Shown: positions 26,074 to 35,658, numbered from the stretch's first letter. The stretch is DNA of 64,000 nt from Rossellomorea vietnamensis NBRC 101237 (GCF_001591825.1 NZ_BCVQ01000001.1:1-64000), one strand, 5' to 3'. Numbers and translations: made by a program. Notes: generated from the sequence alone by a model not told the origin.

Positions 26074-29000
26074 GTGAACGACAAGGCGAGACAGTTATTT
26101 GAGTATTTATTAGCCGTTAACAATTTGCGTTTTAATGTGATTCGGGATTATACGGAATATGATAAAAGTTGGAGTAAGCAATCCTTGGAGGAATACGGGG
26201 AGGATGTATTTCTTTTTGGAGATGGGAAAGACGAGGAAGCAGTCTTAGAGATTCATAGGCAGAAAATAACCACAGATGTATTAACCCCGCCACAACCAGA
26301 TAAAAAGATTAAAGAGTGGATTACATATCCTTATAATAAAGAAAGTCAACATCCACAAATGCCTGATCCTAAAGTTGTAATGAAGGATAATGAGAAAGTG
26401 GAAGTGAAATTTGAAGATGACACCACAAGGGTGAAGCTATTTAGTGAGTGGAAGAAGGAATGGCATGATTGGGCAAAAGAAGTAACAAGAATGAAGAAAG
26501 TACAGTCTCTTTATGAATTGTTCTTCAGAATCCATCAAGATTTCCAAAAAGAAGGTGAGGGGCTTGAGCTCCTGTTAGGTGAAACGTTATTTACTTGGAA
26601 ACATGAAGTGGGAACCATTCATCACCCTTTGTTTACAACAAAATTGGATATTGAGCTTGATACTGACAAAGGTGTAATTACAGTTAAACCTACAAACCAA
26701 GGGTATAAGCTCGAACTAAATATTTTAAGTGGAATCTCACTTCCTAATATGGAAGGCATTCAGAACATTGGAAGGTTAGCCAGGTACAAGGACGTTTTAG
26801 AAGAAGATGTGAAAGATCTTTCGAGTCAATTTATGCAATTAGTGGATGCTGGAGGAAGAACTTCAGGTAAAGGAGAAACATTACTCCCTTCAAAAAATGC
26901 GGTAGGTCACTTAGACGAGTATGTTATTCTTCTTAGGAAAAAAGATAATCAGGTATTGAAGAATGATTTGGAGCAGATTATCGAATTGATGCAGGAGGAA
27001 GATTATCCAGTACCTGCAACAATTGATTCAATTGTAGGGAACCAAATTAACGAAGAAACAATCCATAATCTGAATTGGGATGAAGTAGGTACTGATTTGT
27101 ATTTTCCTTTAGCAGCAAATGAGGAGCAAAAGGATATCGCAAGGAGGTTAGCGACAAATTATGGACTTACTGTTCAAGGTCCTCCAGGGACAGGTAAAAC
27201 CCATACAATCGCTAACATTGTGTCTCATTTACTGGCTCACGGAAAAAAAGTATTGATCACAAGTCAAAAAGAGAACCCCTTAAAGGTATTGAAAGATAAA
27301 ATTCCAGAAGAAATTCGTGACTTGTGTGTTCCAGTGCTCGGAGGTGGAAGGGATTCCCTGAGAGAGATTGAAAAATCAATCCGTACCATATCCGAAAAAC
27401 TTGGAAATGCTTCCACAGAAAAATTAGAAGCTGAAATCACGCGCAGTAAAGAGGAATTAGATAAAAGTAGAAGAAAAGAAGCCAAACTCAAGAGTCAACT
27501 CTTAGAATACAGCAAGAGCGAAAGGACAGAAATCGAGTATAAAGGCAATGTAATGACGAAGGCAGATGCCGCTAAAATGTTAATTGAAGAGTCTTTAGAT
27601 TACAAGTGGATCTTGGACAAAATACAGCTCAACACTGACCTCTCCATTTCAGAGGAAGAGTTTCGATCCCTATGGGAGCTAAGAGGAAAATTAAAAAAAG
27701 AGGACTTATATCTTAAAGAATCCATCCTTCCTGAAACCGACTTTCTAAAAAGTCCTGAAGAAATGAAAAAGTGGTTAAATCTTGGAAGAGATTTAAAACA
27801 TAAGAATGATACGGCTAATGTTCATACAGACAAAGTCCGATTCCCTATTGAGAAAGAGTATGCTCAAACGATAAAAGAGCAGCTGTCAGCTATTCTTGCT
27901 TACAAAGAACTTTTAGCAGAAGACACTGCATCCCATAAGATTCTTGATGATATTCTGGCCGGAGATACGCGTAAAGAGCGTTGGGTTACGTTCCTCAAGG
28001 AAATGGAATCAATGAATAAAGAAATGGCTTCCATTAACAGTTCGATTATTAGTTACGACATTAATCTACCGGATAAATCGGATTACGAATTAGAAGCGGA
28101 TATATACGTGTTGGGCGAAAGATTAAGACAGAATAAAAAGCCCAATGCTGTGTTTGGTCTCACTAAAGGCAAGAATACCAAGTACTTATGGCAAACTCCG
28201 ATCATTAATGGGCAGCCTATAAGAAATGTAGAAGAAATTGATGTACTTCAGCAGTATTTATTGTTGAAGAAAAAGAAAGAGGAAGCGGTTAGGACTTGGA
28301 ATGCCAACCTTGATGAAGTCAGTGGTGAATTCATCGATCATGAGGATAAGCGTCTTATTAGTTCCATTGACAAAAAGATTGCTGATTTTGTAAAGATTAT
28401 TTCCTTAGCCGATAAAATTGTGAAATTTAAAGGAGCTGCTAATCGATTAAATATAAGTAATGAGAATTGGCTAGGTTATGATTTTTACAATGAGTTATAC
28501 AAGATTACTGGATTCGTCTTTGACGTGCTTAACTATAATGAGTGGAAAAATGACTATTCGTTATATGAAGAGAAACTAGAGAACGCCCTTAAAGTGCAAA
28601 ACACTCATCCAATAATGAAAACCTTGATACAGGTTCTCCAGGAACAGGATGAAAATAGATGGGCTACCGTTCTGACTGAAATGTCGGCCTTACGAAGAAC
28701 AAAAGAGGATGTACTGCAGTTCCATTCTTTAATAAGTCGACTTGAACAGCAAGCTCCTCAAACAGCAGCTATGATTATTGATTTGATGGGGAATGAAGCC
28801 GAGATGCCTCATAATCCTTCAAGAGCTTGGGAGTTGAAGTCATTATACGATTGGATGACAGAAAACCAAGAGGTTGAAGTAGAGCGTATAGAAGGTCATA
28901 TTAAAGCTGAGCAAGAGTACCAAAAGAAGATGATTACTTCAATCGTGTCAAATTCAACGTGGTTAAATCAGATTACTCGAATAACCGAAACCCAAAAGAG

Positions 29001-30822
29001 GGCTTTGGTAGCATGGAAAAACTTTATTAAGCGCTACGGAAAAGGAACGGGTAACAACAAGCGTTATTTAACAGATGCCCGCCAGGAAATGGAGAAGGCT
29101 CAATCAGCTATTCCTGTCTGGATTATGCCAGTCAATCAAGTGATTGAAAACTTTCCTGTCTACAACGATAAGTTTGATGTCATTATCTTCGATGAAAGCA
29201 GCCAATGCGATATCATGTCCGTTCCAGTATTATTACGTGGTGAAAAAATTGTCGTCGTTGGTGATGATGAACAGATTAGTCCGTACGGTATTGGAACAAA
29301 GGATTCTGAGATAGAAGAATTAATCCAGCGTTATTTAGATGGAGTACCAAATAAGCGATTATTTGATCATAAGATTTCACTATATGAAATCGCAGATCAA
29401 ATTTTCCCTAAGAGTGGACGCTTGATGTTAAAGGAGCACTTTAGATGTGTACCTGAAATTATCCAATTCTCTAATGATTTAAGCTATGGTGGACAAATGG
29501 TGCCACTTAGACTGCCGTTTGAAAATGAAAAGATCGATCCTCCAGTACTTGCAACTAAAGTTGATGGAGGGTATGCAACGGAAGGCGGCACTGATTTTGT
29601 GAACGAACCTGAAGCCGAAAAGATTGTCGAAGATATAGAAACCATCATTTCAGATCCTAAATATGATAACCAAACAATAGGGGTTATCACGCTTCAAGGT
29701 ACAAAGCAGGCAGCTCTCATCGAAAATAAGCTCCGTGAGAACATTTCCGATAGTGAATTTGTAAAAAGAAAAATAATTTGTGGAAATGCCTATAGTCTTC
29801 AAGGGGACGAAAGAGACATCATTTTCCTTTCAATGGTTATCGCAAGCAACAGAAGGTTTGTTGCTATGACGAGAAAGGATCAACAGCAAACATTTAATGT
29901 TGCAGCCAGCCGCGCAAAAAACCAAATGAGGTTATATCACTCAGTAGACTTAGATGACTTGAAGAAAGACTGCTACAGATACAAGTTATTAAGCTATTGT
30001 AAGAACCCTACTAGAGTGAACGACATTGTAGAGAACTTAGAAGAGCAATGTGACTCTCCATTTGAAGTTGATGTGTTACGGATGATCGTGGCCAAAGGAT
30101 ATAAAATCCAGCCACAAGTAAAGGTAGGTAAGTACCGTATTGACTTTGTCATTGAAGGGATCAGAGACCGTCTGGCTATTGAGTGTGATGGCGAAAGATG
30201 GCATGGTCCTGAAAAATGGGAAGAAGATATGCAACGTCAGTATGACCTTGAACGAGCAGGCTGGAAGTTCTGGAGAGTTAGGGGAAGACAGTTCTATTAT
30301 GATCGAGTGGCTGCAATGGAAAGTCTATGGGAGAAGTTAGATAAGTTAGGTATAGAACCGACTCCCATCGAAAATTCTGAGGAGCTACAGACTCAAAAAG
30401 AGAATAGACCTAAAATTGAACGTGTAAATTTGAAGGCTCAACCTGTGGCTGTAACCAGAGAAAAGGAAAGGGTAAAACAATATGTAGCTCCTAATGGACA
30501 AATAAAGTTAGATTTGTCTGGACTTACTGAGCCATCTAAAGGATCATTTGAGCAGATAGCATTGTTTGAAGAGGATAGTGAAATCACTGAAGATGACACT
30601 CAACCTTCACCTTTCTCTTTACTGAATTATTTAAAACAAAGAAAGTTAAAGGTCATTGATCAACGAGAAAAAGGTGGTAAGCTGTGGATAGTGGGTGGAG
30701 AAGACATAGATACACTAATGGAAGAACTGGATAAAATGGGTATCAAGTTTAACTTTACTCAAAACGGGAGTAAGTCTACAAATTATATGCCGGGTTGGTA
30801 TTCGTCTTATAAGGGTTTATAA
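26074..30822 (+). CDS. Large SF1 helicase with C-terminal Vsr/DUF559-like nuclease
   Basis: The 1582-residue product is a UPF1-like superfamily 1 helicase. Walker A is GPPGTGKTHT (about 369-378), followed by KVLITSQKENPL (motif Ia). A long coiled or helical insertion (about 440-1020) separates it from Walker B IIFDESSQCD (about 1037) and VVVGDDEQISP (motif III). Motifs IV-VI follow, with NAYSLQGDERDIIF and VAASRAKNQMRL. A nuclease domain at about 1329-1420 has KVGKYRIDFVIEG, LAIECDGERWHG and FWRVRG, the Vsr/DUF559-type (REase_MTES_1575) core. The start is GTG with GAGGTG upstream. A strong terminator (30861) closes it. Large helicase-nuclease fusions of this kind are common in defence islands. 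It belongs to no BREX type I know. Confidence 0.85.
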   Translation: MNDKARQLFEYLLAVNNLRFNVIRDYTEYDKSWSKQSLEEYGEDVFLFGDGKDEEAVLEIHRQKITTDVLTPPQPDKKIKEWITYPYNKESQHPQMPDPKVVMKDNEKVEVKFEDDTTRVKLFSEWKKEWHDWAKEVTRMKKVQSLYELFFRIHQDFQKEGEGLELLLGETLFTWKHEVGTIHHPLFTTKLDIELDTDKGVITVKPTNQGYKLELNILSGISLPNMEGIQNIGRLARYKDVLEEDVKDLSSQFMQLVDAGGRTSGKGETLLPSKNAVGHLDEYVILLRKKDNQVLKNDLEQIIELMQEEDYPVPATIDSIVGNQINEETIHNLNWDEVGTDLYFPLAANEEQKDIARRLATNYGLTVQGPPGTGKTHTIANIVSHLLAHGKKVLITSQKENPLKVLKDKIPEEIRDLCVPVLGGGRDSLREIEKSIRTISEKLGNASTEKLEAEITRSKEELDKSRRKEAKLKSQLLEYSKSERTEIEYKGNVMTKADAAKMLIEESLDYKWILDKIQLNTDLSISEEEFRSLWELRGKLKKEDLYLKESILPETDFLKSPEEMKKWLNLGRDLKHKNDTANVHTDKVRFPIEKEYAQTIKEQLSAILAYKELLAEDTASHKILDDILAGDTRKERWVTFLKEMESMNKEMASINSSIISYDINLPDKSDYELEADIYVLGERLRQNKKPNAVFGLTKGKNTKYLWQTPIINGQPIRNVEEIDVLQQYLLLKKKKEEAVRTWNANLDEVSGEFIDHEDKRLISSIDKKIADFVKIISLADKIVKFKGAANRLNISNENWLGYDFYNELYKITGFVFDVLNYNEWKNDYSLYEEKLENALKVQNTHPIMKTLIQVLQEQDENRWATVLTEMSALRRTKEDVLQFHSLISRLEQQAPQTAAMIIDLMGNEAEMPHNPSRAWELKSLYDWMTENQEVEVERIEGHIKAEQEYQKKMITSIVSNSTWLNQITRITETQKRALVAWKNFIKRYGKGTGNNKRYLTDARQEMEKAQSAIPVWIMPVNQVIENFPVYNDKFDVIIFDESSQCDIMSVPVLLRGEKIVVVGDDEQISPYGIGTKDSEIEELIQRYLDGVPNKRLFDHKISLYEIADQIFPKSGRLMLKEHFRCVPEIIQFSNDLSYGGQMVPLRLPFENEKIDPPVLATKVDGGYATEGGTDFVNEPEAEKIVEDIETIISDPKYDNQTIGVITLQGTKQAALIENKLRENISDSEFVKRKIICGNAYSLQGDERDIIFLSMVIASNRRFVAMTRKDQQQTFNVAASRAKNQMRLYHSVDLDDLKKDCYRYKLLSYCKNPTRVNDIVENLEEQCDSPFEVDVLRMIVAKGYKIQPQVKVGKYRIDFVIEGIRDRLAIECDGERWHGPEKWEEDMQRQYDLERAGWKFWRVRGRQFYYDRVAAMESLWEKLDKLGIEPTPIENSEELQTQKENRPKIERVNLKAQPVAVTREKERVKQYVAPNGQIKLDLSGLTEPSKGSFEQIALFEEDSEITEDDTQPSPFSLLNYLKQRKLKVIDQREKGGKLWIVGGEDIDTLMEELDKMGIKFNFTQNGSKSTNYMPGWYSSYKGL

Positions 30823-30860
30823 AGCTTATTACACGTGTAGCAAATCTATAAAAAGTTAAA

Positions 30861-30902
30861 AACCAGCATTTCCCTATTATGAAGGGAAATGCTGGTTTTT
30901 TG
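30861..30902 (+). terminator. Strong intrinsic terminator
   Basis: A perfect 15-base-pair stem (AACCAGCATTTCCCT / AGGGAAATGCTGGTT) with a 7-base loop and a TTTTT run. It separates the helicase from the three genes after it, so those need a promoter of their own or read-through. Confidence 0.9.
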
Positions 30903-30954
30903 TCGAAAGTTCTAATTATGATTTAAAAACCTAATGCTCAGGAGGAATCCTTTA

Positions 30955-31308
30955 ATGGCAAAGCTAAATGAAAAAGAATTATATTATCTAGACAAACCCA
31001 CCATAAAAGCCATTTTAGACTGCAGCTTCGGTGTAACTGAGCATTTAAAACCGTCAACCAAGCGTATGCTTGAAGATAAGAAGTTTAGTGACTTCGTTTC
31101 TTTACTATTAACCATGCAGGACTTTAACTATCGCTATCGAAACCAAGGAGTAAGTCAATTGTTTCCTTTGTTTGAGGAGACGATTGGCCCAATGGAGAAA
31201 AATTCAGATGGTACTACACTTATGCTTGCTCTCGGATTAGCTTTAAAAGAGCTATACGGATTCAGAAATACAACGCTGAGACGCGTGCTTGCATCGAGTG
31301 TTACATAA
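30955..31308 (+). CDS. Small helical protein in the helicase-PLD cluster, unknown
   Basis: The 117-residue product starts at ATG 30955, with AGGAGGA before it; the frame is open 21 bases further back without a site. It is all helix with basic patches (KRMLEDKKFSDF, RYRNQGVSQLF) and an Ala/Leu-rich helix LMLALGLALKELYG. No known motif is seen. It is the first gene after the terminator of the large helicase and stands 50 bases before the next gene, so the three small genes probably form one transcript. Confidence 0.6.
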   Translation: MAKLNEKELYYLDKPTIKAILDCSFGVTEHLKPSTKRMLEDKKFSDFVSLLLTMQDFNYRYRNQGVSQLFPLFEETIGPMEKNSDGTTLMLALGLALKELYGFRNTTLRRVLASSVT

Positions 31309-31358
31309 GACACCCTCGGAGTCTTGATAAGAAGAAATTTGAAGGGATGGTGGGCTGA

Positions 31359-31754
31359 TTGAAAGAAAATTATTTTTTAGCTGTATGTAAGGATAGACCA
31401 AATGATCCAGAGAGATTTTATTATACAGTGTATTTTGTGAATAATTCCTCTGAAGAAATTAAAGAATTGTCCTATGAGACAGGAGGATTCGCCACTTTTG
31501 ATGATGAACTCGTCCAAACCTCCACTCATCGCCAAGTATTAGGTGCATTGCCTGCATTTAGTGCAATGGAAGTAGAAACAGATGATGAAGGTGCATTTGA
31601 CTTTGATCTGAACTTTAACTTTAAACTTGAATTTCTAAATGGAAAATGTGAAAGTTGCTCCTTTTCTATAGGTAAGTATCTAAGAGGGGGAGAAGAACCG
31701 TTTGAACCACTACCTGTGTTAGGTCAAATGGGGCATCGTTATAAAAGTAGATAG
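31359..31754 (+). CDS. Small beta-rich protein in the helicase-PLD cluster, unknown
   Basis: The 131-residue product starts at TTG (AAA GAA AAT) with GGATGGTGGG upstream. It is beta-rich and acidic: RFYYTVYFVNNSSEEIKEL at the start, then alternating strands around DFDLNFNFKLEF. The pattern of a strand with NNSS and a following turn fits an immunoglobulin-like or TerD-like sandwich, but this is only a shape argument. It lies directly before a PLD-fold gene (10 bases), so the two products may act together. Confidence 0.6.
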   Translation: MKENYFLAVCKDRPNDPERFYYTVYFVNNSSEEIKELSYETGGFATFDDELVQTSTHRQVLGALPAFSAMEVETDDEGAFDFDLNFNFKLEFLNGKCESCSFSIGKYLRGGEEPFEPLPVLGQMGHRYKSR

Positions 31755-31764
31755 GGGTGTGGAC

Positions 31765-32946
31765 ATGTCTGTTAGTTTAATATCCGATGATTTATATAGA
31801 CAGTTCAATGGTTTATTGAATAAGACAGAAGGTGAGTTAAACATCATTTCACCTTTTATCGGAACACAAACAGCTAAAATGTTAGCAGAATGGTTATCTG
31901 AGAATCCGGAAGTTACGTGTAATATCATTACCCGATTTTATCGTGAAGACTTCATTGAACGTGTGAGCAGTATACATGGGTTGGAGATGCTCTTACATTC
32001 AAGGGCAAATATTTATGCATTGATAGATTTGCATTCGAAACTTTACCTATTCGATTCCCACTCTACTATTATTGGCTCCGCTAATTTTACCAAGGGTGGC
32101 TTCGTTTCCAATCATGAGATATGTGTATTGATGAACGATGAGCCTGAAATTGCAGAAAAAGCACATGAATACTTCTCTGACTTGCTTGAGCAGATTGAGG
32201 AGACTGGAACTGATGGGAAAGTTACACAGGAGTGGATCAACGAAGAGAAACTGCAGGTTTCCTTATTAGCTGCTAATCAAAAAAGTAAAACTGTCACATA
32301 CTCTAATGATAAGAAGAAGGGTGCGGTATTGAAGAAAATCGTCCAACCGGATTTATTTGAATCAATCCTCGAAAGTTCTAATACAGAAGACGCATCTACT
32401 AGTGGGACTTGGCTGAAGTTCGAAGGCACAGGGGAAGACAGAATTCCGAACAACTGGGATTACAAGGTTATGAAAGGTGAGAGAAACAGAGATTTAAATT
32501 CAACGTTTTTTCCTCGCCAACCAAGTGGTATTGCTGAAGGAGATACATTGTTCTTGACCATTGTTAGTTATGACGAAGTGGATAGACCCACTCCAATGAT
32601 CGTAGGTTATGCGAAAACGGATGGATTTAAGATTGAAAATACTGCCGATGATTTGGATATAAAACATACCCCCTGGAAGCATCGTTTTCCATTCTATGTA
32701 GACTTTACAGGCGGAAGGGTAATCAATGCTCCTATCAAAAATGGGATTAGACTAGTAGATTTGTATAATACAATTGGCAAATCAACCTTTCCTTCCTTGA
32801 GAAAAAGAAAACAGGTAACTCAAAGGACTTTGCAAAGCATGCATTTTAGGAGGTCTCATATACGTATTACGAATGAGGCTCAAGACTTTTTAATGGATGA
32901 ATTAAACAAGAGGTTTAGTGAGCATGGGGTAATATCGCTTGGATGA
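31765..32946 (+). CDS. Phospholipase-D-fold nuclease-like protein
   Basis: About 393 residues. The N-terminal part holds one HKD motif, LHSKLYLFDSHSTIIGSAN (about 91-109), with His, Lys, Asp and the Gly-Ser-Ala-Asn end, preceded by IISPFIGTQ and CNIITRF. That is the single-motif PLD type found in restriction helicases and nucleases, which work as dimers. The C-terminal 200 residues have a PUA/EVE-like beta pattern (DTLFLTIVSYDEVDRPTP; HRFPFYVDFTGGRVI). I use ATG 31765 with GGGGTG upstream; GTG 31759 is also possible. It ends in a terminator shared with the minus-strand small gene. Confidence 0.75.
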   Translation: MSVSLISDDLYRQFNGLLNKTEGELNIISPFIGTQTAKMLAEWLSENPEVTCNIITRFYREDFIERVSSIHGLEMLLHSRANIYALIDLHSKLYLFDSHSTIIGSANFTKGGFVSNHEICVLMNDEPEIAEKAHEYFSDLLEQIEETGTDGKVTQEWINEEKLQVSLLAANQKSKTVTYSNDKKKGAVLKKIVQPDLFESILESSNTEDASTSGTWLKFEGTGEDRIPNNWDYKVMKGERNRDLNSTFFPRQPSGIAEGDTLFLTIVSYDEVDRPTPMIVGYAKTDGFKIENTADDLDIKHTPWKHRFPFYVDFTGGRVINAPIKNGIRLVDLYNTIGKSTFPSLRKRKQVTQRTLQSMHFRRSHIRITNEAQDFLMDELNKRFSEHGVISLG

Positions 32947-32954
32947 CAATGTGA

Positions 32955-33000
32955 AAAGGAAAGCTGCAACTTACCCTCGCCGTAAGTTGTAGCTTTCCTT
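32955..33000. terminator. Bidirectional terminator overlapping a coding end
   Basis: Arms AAGGAAAGCTGCAACTTA and TAAGTTGTAGCTTTCCTT pair almost perfectly around CCCTCGCCG. The minus-strand gene 32971-33180 ends inside it, so its last codons (KESYNLRRG) are written in the stem. Confidence 0.75.
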
Positions 33001-33180
33001 CTTCACCAACCTAATAACTTCCTTCACATCCGAACCCCTAAATATAGAAGTAGTTCTATTATTCTCCGTAAAATAAACTTCCCCATAAGAAGCATTCCTC
33101 TCATCAAACCCAACAATCTTAAAACGGTAAACCTGCTTATTCATCATCAACACAAATTCCTGCTTTTTAATCTCAATCAC
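32971..33180 (-). CDS. Tiny partner of the XRE regulator, copy 1
   Basis: The 69-residue product is basic and beta-rich, with a Tyr-Gly-Glu-Val strand: NASYGEVYFTENNRTTSIF then RGSDVKEV. It is a sister of the 63-residue protein at 54247 (DGYGEVFIRDKKSTTYAF then RGFNRQK), with the same spacing of GYGEV/SYGEV, TT and FRG. Both lie directly after an XRE gene on the minus strand. The ATG at 33180 overlaps the end of that XRE gene by 8 bases, so it is translationally coupled. The role is unknown; a co-regulator or anti-repressor would fit. Confidence 0.65.
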   Translation of the reverse strand: MIEIKKQEFVLMMNKQVYRFKIVGFDERNASYGEVYFTENNRTTSIFRGSDVKEVIRLVKKESYNLRRG

Positions 33181-33487
33181 CTCTATAGTATAGATCGGAG
33201 TATAGATGTTTTAATGCAGAAGAGTTATTGTCTTTATGTTTCTCTATGTTCTCCCACACTTCTTCATTTAAGCGGTCCAGGCTGATCCCCAATGCTATGG
33301 CAATTTTCGATAGGGTATACGATTCTGGGGTTCGTTTACCGCGTTCAATATTGCTTATGGTGGTTCTAGCAAGGCCAGCTTTTTCTTCTAGTTCTGCCTG
33401 AGTATAGCCCATTTCGTTTCGCCTTAATCGTAATAAAATGGATATGTACTTCCCGTATAACTCCCGTTCAGTCAATGGCTTATCCAA
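33173..33487 (-). CDS. XRE-family repressor, copy 1
   Basis: About 104 residues. The Cro/C1 domain reads LLRLRRNEMGYTQAELEEKA, then GLARTTISNIERGKRTPE (recognition helix) and TLSKIAIALGISLDRLNEE. I favour a TTG start at 33487 because AAAGGGG lies 8 bases before it; ATG 33511 lacks a site. It is divergent from the nuclease-helicase gene at 33706, and the 218 bases between them hold an imperfect dyad (33552-33585) and a sigma-A-like promoter, so it probably represses that gene and itself. Confidence 0.82.
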   Translation of the reverse strand: MDKPLTERELYGKYISILLRLRRNEMGYTQAELEEKAGLARTTISNIERGKRTPESYTLSKIAIALGISLDRLNEEVWENIEKHKDNNSSALKHLYSDLYYRGD

Positions 33488-33551
33488 TACTTTGACCCCT
33501 TTTACAACCATTATCAAATGGTGAAAAATGGCTTGGAACGTACAAGTCGTC

Positions 33552-33585
33552 AACTTATTACAATAAATGGTATTTATTAAAAGTT
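33552..33585. promoter_or_regulatory. Imperfect dyad, possible XRE operator
   Basis: AACTTATTACAATAAAT and TATTTATTAAAAGTT form an AT-rich imperfect dyad between the divergent genes 33487 and 33706. It may instead be part of a promoter. Confidence 0.4.
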
Positions 33586-33643
33586 ATTTCTCCATTTGCA
33601 TCTTTATGTAAGGAAAATAAAGGGCATAAAATGAGGACTCTTC

Positions 33644-33672
33644 TTGCTAAATCCCAAATTTAACTAAATAAT
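33644..33672 (+). promoter_or_regulatory. Sigma-A-like promoter of the nuclease-helicase gene
   Basis: TTGCTA and AATAAT are 17 bases apart, 34 bases before ATG 33706. Confidence 0.5.
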
Positions 33673-33705
33673 AGGAATATACTGTTAGACGAAAGGCTGC
33701 CGATA

Positions 33706-35658
33706 ATGATCGTATATGAAGCTACTAAACAAGAATTTTTAGAAGATGTTTTTCATGATGAATTAGTCAATAATATATGCAGCAATTACACATCGAAAAT
33801 AGGAAAGATCAATGAGCGGGAAGTTCGCTCGTGGGATAATTCAATGCAGTACATGTTTCGTGTGCTTAGTGATCAAGAGATTCCTAGTGACGCTGGGGTG
33901 GCGATTGAGTTTAAGATTCCGCATACGTCGCGACGGGTTGATTTCCTGATCTCTGGGAAGGATGGGGAGAAGAATTCCATTGTGATAGTGGAGCTGAAGC
34001 AGTGGGAGTCCGTTGAGGTGATCAAAGGGAAGGAAGCGATTGTAAAGACGGCGATGAATCGCGGTCTGGTGGAGACAACTCATCCATCCTATCAGGCATG
34101 GTCCTATGCATCTCTCATCAAGGATTACAATGAGAATGCCCAGAACGCGGAGATGGAGCTGTATCCTTGTGCGTATTTACATAATTACTTGAATCAGGGG
34201 GAAGGGGATCCTCTGACAGACCCGGTCTATGATAATTATATAGAACAGGCTCCAGTCTTTGTGAAGGGTCAGGCCAAGAAGCTTCGGGACTTTATTAAGC
34301 GTTATATTCAGGTTGGGGATAACAAGGAGAACCTTTATAAAATAGAGAATGGTCGCATCCGGCCATCAAAGTCACTTCAGGACTCGTTAAATCGAATGCT
34401 CAAGGGGAACGACGAGTTTGTGATGATTGATGATCAGAAAGTGGTGTATGAGGAAGCCATTCATTTGGCAAAAGAAGCTCTTCGGACAAATACAAAGCAA
34501 GTACTGGTCGTCCAGGGTGGGCCAGGAACTGGGAAATCGGTTCTAGCTATCAATCTATTGGTCCACCTAACCAATCTCAGCATGGTCTGTCAGTATGTTA
34601 CGAAGAACGCGGCACCTCGAAACATTTACTCTACCAAACTGAAGAAAGATTTCAAGAAGGGGCATATTGATAATTTGTTTAAAGGATCGGGAAGCTACTT
34701 CGATGCTCCTAGGGATGAGTTTGATGCTCTAATCGTGGATGAAGCCCACCGACTGAATCTGAAGTCCGGGATGTTTCAACACCTCGGTGAAAATCAAACG
34801 AAGGAAATCATTGAAGCCTCGAAACTTTCTATCTTTTTCATTGATGAAAGACAGCGCGTCACGTTAAAGGATCATGGGAGTCTTAAAGAAATTGAACGAT
34901 TCGCCAAAGAAAACAATGCACCGCTCACGATCATGAACCTCGAATCTCAATTTCGCTGCAGTGGCTCCGATGGTTACTTAGCATGGCTAGATGACGTTCT
35001 TCAGATCAGAACAACAGCAAATGCTCATTATATTGGCAGCCAGTATGATTTCCGAGTATTTAACGATCCGAATGAACTGAGAAACGAAATCGAGAGAAAA
35101 AATGCCAACAACAAATCCAGAATGGTTGCAGGCTACTGTTGGAACTGGGACAAGGAGGGGAAGAGCAATACGGACTATCATGACATTGTTCTTGATGAAT
35201 ACGACTTCAAGATGAGCTGGAACCTCGATAATTCAGCCACCTGGGCAATCGATGTTGATTCAGTCAAAGAAGCCGGCTGTATCCATACGTGTCAAGGTCT
35301 GGAGTTTGAATATGTAGGGGTGATCATAGGGGATGACATGAGATATGAAGACGGGCAGGTTATTACAGATCATACCGAAAGAGCTAAGACCGATTCTTCA
35401 TTGAAGGGTATAAAGAAAATGCTGAAGGAAGATCCAGAGAGAGCTGAGAAGGTAGCGGATGAGATCATACGGAACACGTACCGGACGTTGATGACTCGTG
35501 GGCAGAAGGGCTGCTATGTGTATTGTACGGATCCTGAGCTAGGAGAGTATTTGAGAGAGCGGTTTGAAGAGAGTAGTCGGGAGTATGATGAGAATGAGTT
35601 TTTTAGAGGTGTGAGCATGGTTGCTGAGGAAAAGAGTAATTATATTATAAAGAAATAA
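33706..35658 (+). CDS. Nuclease-helicase fusion (PD-(D/E)XK plus DUF2075 ATPase)
   Basis: The 650-residue product has an N-terminal nuclease core, RRVDFLISGKDGEKNSIVI then VELKQWE (about 77-102), matching the Asp...Glu-x-Lys of PD-(D/E)XK enzymes. A DUF2075 SF1-like ATPase follows, with VVQGGPGTGKSVLA (about 267-280), ALIVDEAHRLN (Walker B, about 343), FFIDERQRVTL (motif III) and CIHTCQGLEFEYVGVI (motif V). DUF2075 proteins are frequent in defence islands as stand-alone effectors. It is divergent from the XRE gene that probably controls it. A hairpin (35722-35760) follows the stop. Confidence 0.85.
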   Translation: MIVYEATKQEFLEDVFHDELVNNICSNYTSKIGKINEREVRSWDNSMQYMFRVLSDQEIPSDAGVAIEFKIPHTSRRVDFLISGKDGEKNSIVIVELKQWESVEVIKGKEAIVKTAMNRGLVETTHPSYQAWSYASLIKDYNENAQNAEMELYPCAYLHNYLNQGEGDPLTDPVYDNYIEQAPVFVKGQAKKLRDFIKRYIQVGDNKENLYKIENGRIRPSKSLQDSLNRMLKGNDEFVMIDDQKVVYEEAIHLAKEALRTNTKQVLVVQGGPGTGKSVLAINLLVHLTNLSMVCQYVTKNAAPRNIYSTKLKKDFKKGHIDNLFKGSGSYFDAPRDEFDALIVDEAHRLNLKSGMFQHLGENQTKEIIEASKLSIFFIDERQRVTLKDHGSLKEIERFAKENNAPLTIMNLESQFRCSGSDGYLAWLDDVLQIRTTANAHYIGSQYDFRVFNDPNELRNEIERKNANNKSRMVAGYCWNWDKEGKSNTDYHDIVLDEYDFKMSWNLDNSATWAIDVDSVKEAGCIHTCQGLEFEYVGVIIGDDMRYEDGQVITDHTERAKTDSSLKGIKKMLKEDPERAEKVADEIIRNTYRTLMTRGQKGCYVYCTDPELGEYLRERFEESSREYDENEFFRGVSMVAEEKSNYIIKK

